From the NCBI RefSeq assembly GCF_001949145.1, contig NW_019091779.1:9740-41494 (forward strand): 31,755 nucleotides of DNA, written 5' to 3'. Positions 20,572-30,485 of the stretch are shown in pieces (the stretch's first letter is position 1; every line of letters starts with the position of its first letter). Source of the DNA: Acanthaster planci (lineage: Eukaryota; Echinodermata; Asteroidea; Valvatida; Acanthasteridae). The position numbers were made by a program, and so were the translations under genes. Under the pieces are notes generated by a model. The model saw nothing but the letters and a program-made list of their open reading frames with translations. It did no database searches and was not told the DNA's origin.

Positions 20572-20815
20572 GCTCTTTCGGGCTGCACGCTTGCTGACGC
20601 TGCGCCGCACTTTCCCGCTCTTTTTGTGCCCATCCTCCACGTTCGTGCTCTGGTGACTGGGTTTGCACCGCGTGGAGCTGAGCCGAGCCGTGTACCAGGG
20701 TGAGTTGAACCCTTAAGTGGAGGCAAGAAGGAGGAATCTGCCCTGTAAGTTATTGTTGAGTTGTCCGCTACCCAGAAGCAGAAGAGACACCTGATTAGGG
20801 AGCACCTAAGTGTTT

Positions 20816-20825
20816 AATAAATAAA
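20816..20825 (+). promoter_or_regulatory. Overlapping poly(A) signals of the LTR
   Basis: AATAAATAAA holds two AATAAA hexamers. It is followed within about 60 bases by GT-rich sequence (TTGTTCGTGTGTGGTGTG), as expected of a cleavage signal marking the R/U5 border. Confidence 0.7.
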
Positions 20826-21101
20826 TACATCGGTCTGTCCCGAAATGTATTGGCTTGATCCGTTGGTTATTTGTACCCGACCCCCTTGTTCGTGTGTGGT
20901 GTGCGTGTGAGCGCGTCCTGGTGCCTGGTGGTAGACTGCCCCACAACGAGTCTGCTCCCCCGGCCTTCTTATTAGACCGCTCGTAGGACGGCCGAGGCCC
21001 TACTCAGGGTACGTCCCCTTCCCAGGTTCGCCCTAAGGAAGTCGCCTACCTCAGGTGGACGGCAACGTTGGTGAGTCCAGGGGAGGATTCCGCCACAGTA
21101 T

Positions 21102-23406
21102 ACTTGAAAGTACAAGGACAACATGCTGTCCATAATATGTGAACATCCTAATAAAATGTATTTCTAATGTGCGGGTTATGTCAAGGAACTGGTCAGTGAA
21201 GTTGAAACAATTGTAATTCCTGTCAGTTTACTGTTCCTAATGTCCAATAGGCAGTTAGAAGCTTCTGTATTGTTCACAGTCAAAACAGTTTCATGTCTTG
21301 GATCAAGTTGGACTGGGCACCCTACATTGTGCTGAATATGATATCAAACATACTAAACTTGATTTAGTTGAGAAGAACTCCAATCAAGCAACTGAAAACT
21401 AAACTATGGCAACCGTAACTGATTTTATTACTTTTAAATTAGTGGAGTTGTTGCTGTTGGTTTACACATGTACTTATCAAAATTTAATATCCTTGAAAAG
21501 TAGCCAAACTTCTTAACAAAGAGGTCCTTGACAATTAAAAAATAACATTGTTGTAACCCTGTACAATGGACATGTATTAACAGGAGTGGAAAACAATAGT
21601 GAAGACTTAGAACCTACACTTCCCCTTTTAATGATAGAAAGCAGTGCTTTTATTGGGGTTTGACTGTATACGTGTACAGTCATATGATACAAAATATGCA
21701 AAGCAGTTGCAAAAGTCGACATTGACACTCAGTTTTCTGTATTTTTTTTGAACAGGTTGCTGTATTTTTACTTTTTAGCACTGTTAAAACCTGAAACTGT
21801 CGAAAGAAATTTGCATAGAATATCTAAAACTGGGAAGGTGATAAGTGAATACATGTAGTTTTTACAGTACACAGAGCATATAAAATCCAAGTCACAGAAT
21901 CAAAGTGAGAATACATGTACAATATGAAATGAGAATACATGTAATATGAAAGTATAGATCTGACAAATGTGACGGCCCCAGAAGTTTAACATCAAAATGT
22001 GTGGTAGTAAGTAAAGTCTGTCTTACGTACTAAACAGGGATGTATTTTGTCTTATTTAGATTAATTTAGTGATCTTTCTAACAATATTTCAAGTACATGT
22101 AACAAGCTCTCTTCATTTTTGTGCCACATATGAATTTACAAAATGTATTTTGTGTATGTGCGCATACACTCGCGCAGTTTTTAAAGTTTTGACCATGTCA
22201 AAAAAACAACTTGACATCCCATTTAAAATGTTGGTTTACATTAGTCCGACTCAACTTCATTAAATCCTATATAAACACTGTCTTCAGATGGAAAGGTCTC
22301 CTTGATGAGACGAAGAGCACATGCTCAGTTTGTACGTGGAGAGAACCCTGCGCTGAAAGTGGAACACGTACCATGTGTCCCAGGTGTCCCCAACACCATC
22401 GTGTCAGCCGCCTATATGCAGTATGGCGGTACTTCCTGTACAGAATATTAACAAGAAAGTCATTTAAAAAAATAAATGGGCATGTACCTCCAACAGCTGG
22501 ATTAGAGTAAAGTTTGAATAGGACAATTTTTAAAACTCAACATAGAGGGAATCCCTATATTCTAATACTGAAAGTGTCATAACCATGTGATCAAGAATTT
22601 TAATGACAATATCATAACCACATGGCCAGCAATAAAGTTTGACGGGGCTTCTCATCACCTGAAAAAAAAAAATCCTTGATGTTTCTCTGCATTTTGGTAG
22701 TACATGTATACATGTCCGGGTGTTTGTTAATCCATGGAGGAAGGACACAAGAGGAGTTACAACTCTAGCACATCAAAGTGCTCGATGATTATTGCCACCC
22801 AGTGAGACAAACAATAGTAAACATTCCAAAAATTCCTGATTACTGCTTAACCAGACAAGTGGGACCAGTAATATCCAGGCTGCGACAATTTTTGTTGTTT
22901 AGCTTGCCTGATTGGGCAGGCCATGCCATAAATTTGCTTGCCCGAATTAGATAAACACTTGCCAAAGATTTCTTGGAATCCATGATTATTATGGTTATTT
23001 ATTTAGGCCTACTGCATGCATGCAGTCTTTTATTAGACCCCCAAAATAGTTGTGCTTCCAATTACATGCCTCTTAAAAATAGGGTTGTAGGTTGGAAATT
23101 TTTTATTTTTTGGTCAATTTTTTTTTGTCTTGATTGAATGGCATGAACAGGAACGACAGCTTCAAAAATTATCTCAAAAAGTGATGAACACCTGTCCTTT
23201 AATCTATGTAAAAATTTCTACAGGCGACAATTCACAAGAATTATGGGCAATTCATACAGTGTGACTCACGCAATCACGACGGCAAACTGACAATGTATCG
23301 TAAGGTAAGCGTGCGTGAGGCATCCAGACCAGAGGGCAAAAAACCTTGTGCTGCGGCAGGAAATTTGTTGAAAGATGCTCACTTAAGTACGAGCAAAACA
23401 AACTCA
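21102..23406. other. Gene-free stretch
   Basis: No recognised gene. A 58-codon stop-free frame at about 22275-22449 (includes RRRAHAQFVRGENPALK) has a protein-like composition but matches nothing I know. ACATGTA words cluster at 21850-21950. Confidence 0.35.
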
Positions 23407-23455
23407 AACTAGAGGTTTTGTCTGTCTCAAGGACAGAGGAAAGGGCTTTTTCGCA
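23407..23455. repeat. Terminal hairpin A
   Basis: AACTAGAGG, then stem TCTGTC (23421-23426), loop TCAAG, stem GACAGA (23432-23437), then GGGCTTTTTCGCA. The stem has six perfect pairs. On the minus strand the hairpin is followed by CCTCTAGTT, that is, CTAGT then T. Confidence 0.75.
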
Positions 23456-25132
23456 TTTTCTTTTTTCTTAAGAAAAGGGCATTCCTTCTTTTGATATACT
23501 ACCACATTTGAATTTCACCCTTTCGGACATTAGGAGATATAAAGAATTAAAGTTTGCATCCTTTACATAATGTCACCTTGTCTATAACACTTGCCAAATC
23601 TATCTCCCAAATTTCAGCCCGATCAGACATGTAGTTCAGAAGATATACGCTTGTAAAGATTGCACTTTTAATGTCACGCGACTAGTCACACGATGAAGTC
23701 CTTACCACATCAGGTCCATTTTTGTCTAAAACTCTTCCTATTCAAGAGATTTGCAAGGTTTGAACCCAATCGAATATGTACTTCATGAGATAAAGTGCTT
23801 TAAGGAGTGCACCTTTAATGTCAGGTGACTTGTCTTCTGATGACGTGATCGTCACATGGGGTCAATATTCCTCTAAAGCACCCCTTTCTCAAGATATCTG
23901 CAAGATTTGAACCCGATTGGTCATGTACATCAGGAGATATAGGGCTTTCAAGAGTTCAACTTTAATGTCACATGACTTGTCTCCTCATGACGTCATCATC
24001 ACATAACCTGTAAGGTCAACTTTCCTCTAAAGCATTCTCTATTCAAGATATCTGCAAGATTTGAACCCAATCGGACATGTACTTCAGGAGATACAGGACC
24101 TTAAAGAGTGTATTCTCCGTTCGCATCAGTCTGCAAACCCCGCCTTATTTGCATAATCATAAATCTAAATCTAAAAAAATTCTTTGATAATATCTAACAT
24201 AACAATAATTGATGGCACATTTCCATTTTCTGTGTACAAAATTTAAGAAAAAAAACTGCAGGACCACTACAGATGACATCTGTTGCACGTTCCTGGACAT
24301 TTTGCCGCAAAAATGAATTTCGCTTTTGATAACTGTGACTAGAAGTTGTACTGTATGATATACACTTTGAAACTACCCTGACATTCATCGGCAAACGACA
24401 ACATGTGGGATCTGCAAGTTAAGGGTCTGGTGTTGTCATTGACTTCATCACCGTCCTGTTTGGGGTCAGGACTTAATATGCCCCCATGTAGATCATCAGG
24501 TATCACGCCCCTTTTTTAATCAACAAAAAAGTAGAATCCAGACAAAATTCAAAACATTTGACATTTCCATAATGATAATTATGTCCATTACGAAAAAAAG
24601 CAATTGCTGATGATATCATCACTAAATGAGCTCAATATTTGCATAAAGCACTTCCTCTCCAAGATATGAACAGAATTATCTTCATTTTAGAGTTAGTGCT
24701 TGCTGTAAGTTTGATGACGATCAACGATTAATAAGGTACGAAAATAGTGCCTTGAAAACTTGTACAAAGTCAATGGGCTGAAATAAATACTGAAAATCAA
24801 CAATAAATCACTTGACGATGTCATCAAGACGTCATAAATTTGGACGTATCCTTGCATCAGGGTCTTTTTTGGCTGTAACTTTGGTTACAATTGAAGATCG
24901 CAAAATTACCATAATAGTGTTTTGAAAACGTGTACAAAGTCAATGGGCTGAAATAAATCAATAATAAATCACTTGATGATATTATCACGATGTCATTGTT
25001 CTATGCACATCTTTAGACAAGGCCCATTCAATGATGTAAGTTTGGTGAAGATCCAAAGTTGCTAAGGGACTAACGTGGTGGAAGAAATGTGTACAAAACA
25101 AAGGGGATTGTGTCATCATTATCAGAAAAAAA

Positions 25133-25181
25133 ACGAGAGCTTATCTGTCTGTTTGCCAACAGAACAGAGGGCTTTTTCGCA
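25133..25181. repeat. Terminal hairpin B
   Basis: AACGAGAGC, then stem TCTGTT (25148-25153), loop TGCC, stem AACAGA (25158-25163), then GAGGGCTTTTTCGCA. Same layout as hairpin A with a different but still perfectly paired stem. Confidence 0.75.
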
Positions 25182-25889
25182 TTGTTCTGCAATTTTGAAC
25201 AATTTGTGTATCCTGGAAAAGTAAAGGCAAAAAATTAGTCAGTGAATATCATTTCAAATGAATTTTCAACAAGAGCGCTCCTTCAATGTCACGTGCCTGT
25301 CACGTGATGACATTGTCAACACATCATGCCAGTTTTCATCTCAAACACATCCCTTTGTGGATACATGCAAGGTTTCAATCCGATCGAACACGTAGTTTAG
25401 TTTATGTAGCCATTTCAAATCTGTGTACAAAAAGCTATGGGAAACAATAAAGATTGAAAATTTCAAAAAAATTTACATGCTGACTTAATCATGACGTCAC
25501 TACTTTCGTAGAATATTTGCCTGATCATCTGTGCTTGGTGTAACTTTTGGACCGATTTAAGTCTACTAGCTAGAAGACATTGCAACTTGAAATCTATGTA
25601 AAAAGTCTATGGGGAAAACTAAAGATTTAAAAATGCATAACAAATCATATGATGACGTCATGATGGCGTCATTGATTTGGAAAATACTTTGCATTTGGGT
25701 CATCATTGGGTGTAAGTTTGATAGTGATTGAAGATTGCTAAGTGACCAAAACTGTGCCTCAAAAACGTGTACAAAGTGAATGGGCGGAAAAAAAGATTGC
25801 AAAATCAGTAAAAAGTCACTTGATGACATCATCATAACGTCATGCTTCTATGCACATCTATGCAAATTTGCGAAAAAGCCAAAAAAGAA

Positions 25890-25955
25890 TGCCTTTTTCG
25901 CAACTTGCGAAAAAGCCAACTAGAGGTGGTGTTTGTGAACAAACACAGGCTGTTT
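25890..25955. repeat. Palindrome plus terminal hairpin C
   Basis: A near-perfect palindrome, CTTTTTCGCAAC then TTGCGAAAAAG (about 25893-25915), abuts AACTAGAGG (25918). A hairpin follows with stem GTGTTTGT (25929-25936), loop GA, and stem ACAAACAC (25939-25946). It appears to be the junction where one block ends and the next begins. Confidence 0.75.
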
Positions 25956-27770
25956 GGAAGTTGGCTGTTTTCGTCAAATCGTATTATAAAAGAATGTTTA
26001 CAAAATAGATTTAGTCAAATCGTATTATAAAAGAAGAATGTTTACAAATAGATTTGCTATGATAATATTACAGTTTCATGGAATAAAGCTGAGTTGCCAA
26101 AATATTGGCTATATTGGCTACATATCTGTGTAGAAAGTAAATTTGAAAGAAAAATTAAAAATTATTAATAAATTCATCGATGTCAACATGACATCATTTT
26201 AACCGTATCATATCACCATTTAAGTCCATCCTTGATGCAACTATAATAAAAACAATATCTTTTAAAGGTTGCACATTCCATTCTGATCAGACGTGCATGC
26301 AATGGATAACTTTTAATGGCACGTGACCTGTCACATGATGTCATCATCATCACATGAGATCAATATTGCTGTAAAATACTTTGTTTTCCACTTACATGCA
26401 AAGTTACAACACGATTGGACGTGTACTTCAGGAGATAAAGAACTTTCAAAATGGTACCTATAGTGTCATGTGACATGTCACGTGATATCATCACCATCAC
26501 ATCAGGTCAACAGTCCTCTAAAACACGTAAAATCTGTGTGCAAAGTCAATGGGACATACATGTATACTCGTTTGCAGAAACACTGCTCCTTTAAGTTCAT
26601 GTCACGTGATCTGCGCTTAAACTGAACAGTTTTTATGAAATATTACTTCATATTCGGACTCTTAGGCATATTTCAAATCAAATTACAGGGCGTTAAGTAC
26701 CCATTTTCTCTTTCGTTCTTATAGTAATCTTGAGCCAAAATTAAAGACTACTTGTTAACTTCTGTTAAGTAGGAAAACGTGTACAAAACCTATGGGGAAA
26801 ATTAAATATTCAAAAATGAATATAAAGTAAGGACGTTATCCCTTTGCAATAAATCTTGTATCAGGGTCTTTGTTGGCTATCACTTTGTGAATGATCAAAC
26901 ATTGCAAAGTTACCAAAATTGTTGCTCAAAACCTGTCCAAAGTCAATGGGTTAGAAACGTGTGCACTAAAACTGCTCCTTTAATTTCATGTCACATGATT
27001 TTTGTCGAAACTGGAAAAAGCTTATGAAATAATATTTGATATTTGGACTCTTGGGTATATTTGCAATCGAACGGAAGAGAAAATTTAGTCTGATTTTTCT
27101 TTCATTCTAGTAGTAATTCTTGGTCAAAGATGGGGACTGCACGCGCATTATGCTGGACAATGTGTGTACAAACCCATGTTGTGCAACAACGCCATCTATG
27201 GTTCAATATAGGACAGTTTGTTGAAAATTGAAACCCCAGGCAGGTGTAACCATAATTCTGCAATAGCGCCCTCATAGCCTGATGTAGAACAGTCAGAAAA
27301 CTGTGTGCAATCTGTGTACAAAGTCTACAGGAAAAATTAATTATTCAAAAATCAATAATAAATAAACTAATTAAGTTATCACTGTGACTTTCTTTTAGGA
27401 CTGTTCTTGGATGATTGTCCAAAGGTCTGCCAAGTTTGAACTTGATCATATTTAGTAAACTGCCAAAGTCGACTGATGGAAGGAATTGAGCTGAAAAAGA
27501 ATTTAAAAAGTAATTGAGTTGAAAAAGAATTTTAAAAAAGTGAAAAAAAAGAAAAAGGCAGAAAAGCAAGAGCTGTTCCGGCTGTTGCTGAAACAGATAA
27601 AAAACAGAAAAAAAAAAAGAAAAAAAGACTTTAACGAAAACAAGAGCTGTTTCGCTGAAACAACTAAAAAAAAGGAACAAAAAGAACAACTTTTTTGCAA
27701 CCTGCAAAAAAGGCCCCCCCAAAAAGAACAAAAGAACTTTTTTTTTGCAACTTGCGAAAAAGCCAATTAA
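25918..27770. repeat. Hairpin-bounded repeat block 2
   Basis: It begins with hairpin C and ends at 27770 with CAACTTGCGAAAAAGCC, the same terminal word as block 1. The interior holds diverged copies of both unit types: GATTGGACGTGTACTTCAGG near 26413, GTGTACAAAACCTATGGGG near 26778 and GTCCAAAGTCAATGGG near 26936. There are many CACGTGA and ATGTCATCATCA palindromic words. Its last 250 bases are A-rich with two more AAGAGCTGTT hairpin-type motifs. Confidence 0.55.
27519..27770. repeat. A-rich tail with terminal hairpin D
   Basis: Long A runs generate spurious Lys-rich and Phe-rich frames on the two strands. Within it, AACAAGAGC is followed by stem TGTTTC (27648-27653), loop GCT, and stem GAAACA (27657-27662). 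A weaker relative, CAAGAGCTGTTCC, lies near 27567. TTTTTTGCAACCTGCAAAAAA at about 27690 is another version of the terminal palindrome. Confidence 0.65.
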
Positions 27771-28621
27771 ACTCATGAACACAGAAAATACACACATAAA
27801 TAAGAGACCAAGTTCTGTGAAGAAAACAGAAAACCTCTTGCAACATCTATTTTTTTTTTACCTGTGGCTCCATGGTTGTGTGCATGTATGGCCGATGGAG
27901 AGTAATCGACCGGAACGTACAGTGCATTTATCATCTGTTTCATCTGTTTCATTACAGGGAGTGATCATGAGATCTCATAAAATACCTTTTTATGAAAACA
28001 CCTTAATAAAAATGATTAAAATAAAACACAATATGTTATAAACAAATTGGCTATTTATTACCAAATTAAGTCCAGAAGAAAGTGTTCGATAAGGGCAATA
28101 AATGTACATGTTACATTAAAACTTGGGTACACAGCCTAATAAAAGCAACTGCGCAAACATTAAATTTGATGTTGTTGTCAGATCATACCAAGCATCATCA
28201 ATGGCATGAATATTCAACTTCCTAAACTGCAGTACACAACGTCTTAAGGATGCAGATTACCAGCGACAAATTGTGGCGACGATCATGGGGTACAAAGCGG
28301 GCTTGTGGTCATGTAACAGGTGGTGTGTAGCAAGCTTTTGCTACACTCTGGCTATGAACATACCAAGCATGTCAGAAAGCGGTAATTGGTCAGGGGCAGT
28401 TCAAACTCCTTCTGTGTCCTTCCTCCATTATCCATGATAAGTAGAATAAAAAAATTGTCTACAGTCCCCACTGGGTACTTTTAGTAATGCTGTCTTCTTT
28501 TGTTCCCCTTTTGAACACTTACATGTATGTAGTAACGTGTAATGCAAAATTGAAACAGGAAATGCCTCTTCCTAAGAGACGTGATATTAATTTCTCTGGA
28601 ATAAAACATTTCTTTACTCAC
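27771..28621. other. No clear gene; possible continuation of the minus-strand P2X7-like gene
   Basis: About 28190-28430 is more GC-rich than its surroundings and may hold a decayed downstream exon on the minus strand. An acceptor-like GGACACAG on the minus strand at about 28420 precedes the stop-containing frame EFELPLTNYRF. I could not match it to the expected continuation of the family. Confidence 0.25.
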
Positions 28622-28870
28622 TTGTTGGGGGATGCATTCTGCCCTCGTCCTCCATACTGTTGCCTATACTGCAAATATGCAGTGTCAAGGAACCATCTGT
28701 TAAGGCAGACCGGATCAAATCCTGGATGGTGCATGATGCAGTTCAGTGCTGCTCCATGGTATGAATCTGCCATGTGAAAAATTTGACCTATTTCTTTGCA
28801 GCACACACAACCAGGAACAGTTGCCATTGCTTGGCACCCCCCACAAACACACAGGAAATCAATTATGAAT
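28622..28870 (-). pseudogene. P2X7 C-terminal-type cysteine-rich domain exon
   Basis: The minus-strand frame reads CVCGGCQAMA, GCVCCKEI, CIMHHPGFDPVCLNRWFL and TAYLQYRQQYG. The spacing C-x-C-x2-C, C-x-C-C-x-E, C-x2-H-x-G-F-x3-C-L, then Y-x-Y, matches the zinc-binding intracellular (ballast) domain of P2X7 receptors. That domain also occurs without the channel in many invertebrate proteins of unknown function. The exon ends CCCAACAA before a perfect donor GTGAGT (28621 downward). It has no internal stop. The acceptor lies near 28870 and is not certain. Exon 1 is probably 29654-29858. Expected role: metal and possibly nucleotide binding; there are no transmembrane segments here, so this is not a channel. 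Confidence 0.72.
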
Positions 28871-29653
28871 ACTAGCAGTGACAAAATACTTTTGGGCTAA
28901 CTGAATTTTAGGGAAAGAGCTCCACAAGTAGACATCAAAGATTTTTCCGTACAGTGGTATGGTAGCCATGAGAAAGTGATAACATCCTGAATCTTAGTGA
29001 ATCTGACCATTAACTTAAAAAAAAATACTTAGAAATTATTTGATCAGTTTCACGTTCAGTATTTGTGTCAAGCGATGTCCATATATGAAACTGATAACAA
29101 GTTATTGCTGAGACCTAAAAAATTACATATCATTCCCTAAAAATATAAGCCAGAGCCCCCAGAAATTGTGATACACAAGTAACCTAGTACTAGGAGCATG
29201 GAACTACAAATAACTCCATGTTTGGAGGCATACATGTACGTGTACATCAGGGTACATGTACATACACATGTCATGTTGGGCCTACATGCAGACATTTATT
29301 GTAAACTACACTTGCCGTTTTTAAGACATGAAATTGTTCATGATGTGCAAAAGCATGTCTGAATAATCCTAAAGCACAAATGAAGATTTTGGACCAAAGA
29401 GCAACTGCAATGCTGGACTGGCTGCAGAGCACAGACCACACCTCGAACTATACTACGTTGAAAGACGTTGAACACAGTCGAAGGAAATCTGGGTAACATG
29501 GCATGCACCCACATCATGGTCCATGCACACAAGACTATCAACAAAACGTTAGAATATACACACAGTACAATGAGACATTGAATCCTTCACTGGTTTTTCA
29601 TTGGCCAAAAAGGAAGCCCTTTTTCAAATAAGAATCATTAAAAACATTCTCAC
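28871..29653 (-). other. Probable intron of the P2X7-domain gene
   Basis: Contains a TACATGTA-rich cluster at 29231-29262 and nothing coding that I recognise. The open frame at 29338-29544 has no domain signature. Confidence 0.35.
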
Positions 29654-29858
29654 CAATTGATGTGACCGAGGCATCCCTCCAGATCTTCAGCCGACATGTC
29701 AGACGTGGAATCACTGTTGGAATCTAAACTTCTTCATTATCACTTAAGGTGACTTCCAAACTGTAACTAGCCTGATTGGATCTGGACGAATCTGAACTAT
29801 TACCGTCAACATCGGATGAAGAACATGAAGCTGCATCTGAATTCTCACGTTCGGCCAT
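29654..29858 (-). pseudogene. Putative first exon of the P2X7-domain gene, acidic N-terminus
   Basis: The minus-strand ATG at 29858 begins MAERENSDAASCSSSDVDGN and continues Ser/Asp-rich to LSDNEEV, then a stop at 29724. Shifting frame near 29730 gives LDSNSDSTSDMSAEDLEG up to a GTGAGA donor (29653 downward). The mirrored acidic Ser/Asp composition on both sides of the break suggests one exon with a small indel. Acidic N-termini before the cysteine-rich domain are common in the stand-alone P2X7-domain proteins I recall. The link to the 28622-28870 exon is inferred from strand, order and distance (about 0.8 kb intron). Confidence 0.45.
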
Positions 29859-29910
29859 GTTTCTGTCAGAGCGGCTTCAACGTGTGCATGAGCACAATGT
29901 CATGTTATTG

Positions 29911-29950
29911 TGTACATGTACTGTACATACACAGTACATGTACATGTACA
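29911..29950. repeat. TACATGTA palindromic cluster
   Basis: TGTACATGTACTGTACAT and then CAGTACATGTACATGTACA can fold back on itself. It lies between the divergent P2X7-like and Gag remnants. The same word recurs across the window (1974, 3057, 14167, 29231). Confidence 0.8.
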
Positions 29951-30485
29951 CACGTGACAGTGGATGTGACGCAGCGTGGTCTCAAGTTTGGCGGCTAGTC
30001 TCGTGCCCCAACGTCGTTGTCGGGTCCAGATTATCAAGTCTTTCACAAATTTCGGTGCCTCAGTCTATGTCACAAGCCGCGCCCAATTTTGAAACTCCAA
30101 AAAGGGGTCACTTTAACCCCTCTGCTACGGAGGACTGCTACTACTGCACCATTGTGTGAGGATTAGTGCATACCACACATACAGTCTATTTACCATGCAG
30201 CTGCTGGTTCAATGGGGCCTGCTGCGGGACAAAGCCCTCTATTCAGGGCATACCACAGCCCAGCAGTCGCGGTCAAAATAATCCCGCCATGAAGGGGTCA
30301 AGGGTGGCAAATAAACATATACATGTAACTACTTCGTATGAACCACTTCTACTTTTACTTCGTACAGAACATATATTAATTAAAGTAATTATGAATTGAA
30401 ATGGGTTTTTACAAATTTTGACTTCCTTGTTCCTTTAAGCCAAGGGACAGAAGTGAAACGGTGGTGTACATGTACACAGACCAAG
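29951..30485. other. Spacer upstream of the Gag remnant
   Basis: A relatively GC-rich stretch (29960-30290) without a recognised gene. I looked for an LTR with TG…CA ends and a primer-binding site before the Gag start and could not define one. Confidence 0.35.

Larger units (their letters stand above)
20381..21097 (+). mobile_element. Solo LTR, 717 bp, probably Ty3/mdg4-type
   Basis: It begins TGTAGCGG and ends CCGCCACA, giving TG…CA ends within short inverted repeats, flanked by the duplication GTAT. It is markedly more GC- and CpG-rich than the surroundings. It carries a TATA box (20504-20510), two overlapping AATAAA signals (20816-20825) and a C/T-rich 3' part, in the order U3-R-U5 expected for plus-strand transcription. 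There is no partner LTR, primer-binding site or coding region next to it, so this is a solo LTR left by LTR-LTR recombination. The well-kept ends suggest a fairly recent insertion. Superfamily is inferred only from the 4-bp duplication. Confidence 0.82.
23407..25917. repeat. Hairpin-bounded repeat block 1 (probable non-autonomous element)
   Basis: It opens AACTAGAGG plus a hairpin and AAGGGCTTTTTCGCA, and ends TTGCGAAAAAGCC, so GGCTTTTTCGCA appears inverted at the two ends. The interior is periodic. A ~150-bp unit (CAAGATATCTGCAAGATTTG, GACATGTACTTCAGGAGATA, TTTAATGTCA) recurs with anchors at 23621, 23769, 23915 and 24069. A ~170-bp unit (TGTACAAAGTCAATGGGCTG and a TGACGTCA-type stretch) recurs at 24761, 24931, 25424, 25597 and 25769. 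A second internal hairpin terminus lies at 25133. There is no coding capacity. It may be several nested or tandem copies of one element. Confidence 0.6.

Noticed and set aside
22275-22449. 58-codon stop-free frame with protein-like composition
   Set aside because: No recognised family, no acceptor in phase and a stop without splice support; kept only as a note.
23407-27770. Confident Helitron assignment
   Set aside because: Only two of four termini obey CTRRT, no TC 5' end or Rep/helicase was identified, and inverted GGCTTTTTCGCA words at both ends are not classical Helitron features.
23407-27770. CRISPR-like array because of regular repeats
   Set aside because: Eukaryotic context, repeat units of 150-170 bp with diverged sequence and no unique spacers of uniform size.
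27345-27797. Phe/Leu-rich minus-strand and Lys-rich plus-strand frames
   Set aside because: Products of A-rich low complexity at the end of repeat block 2.
28190-28430. Third exon of the P2X7-domain gene
   Set aside because: The minus-strand frames contain stops and the expected Tyr/Trp-rich continuation could not be recognised.
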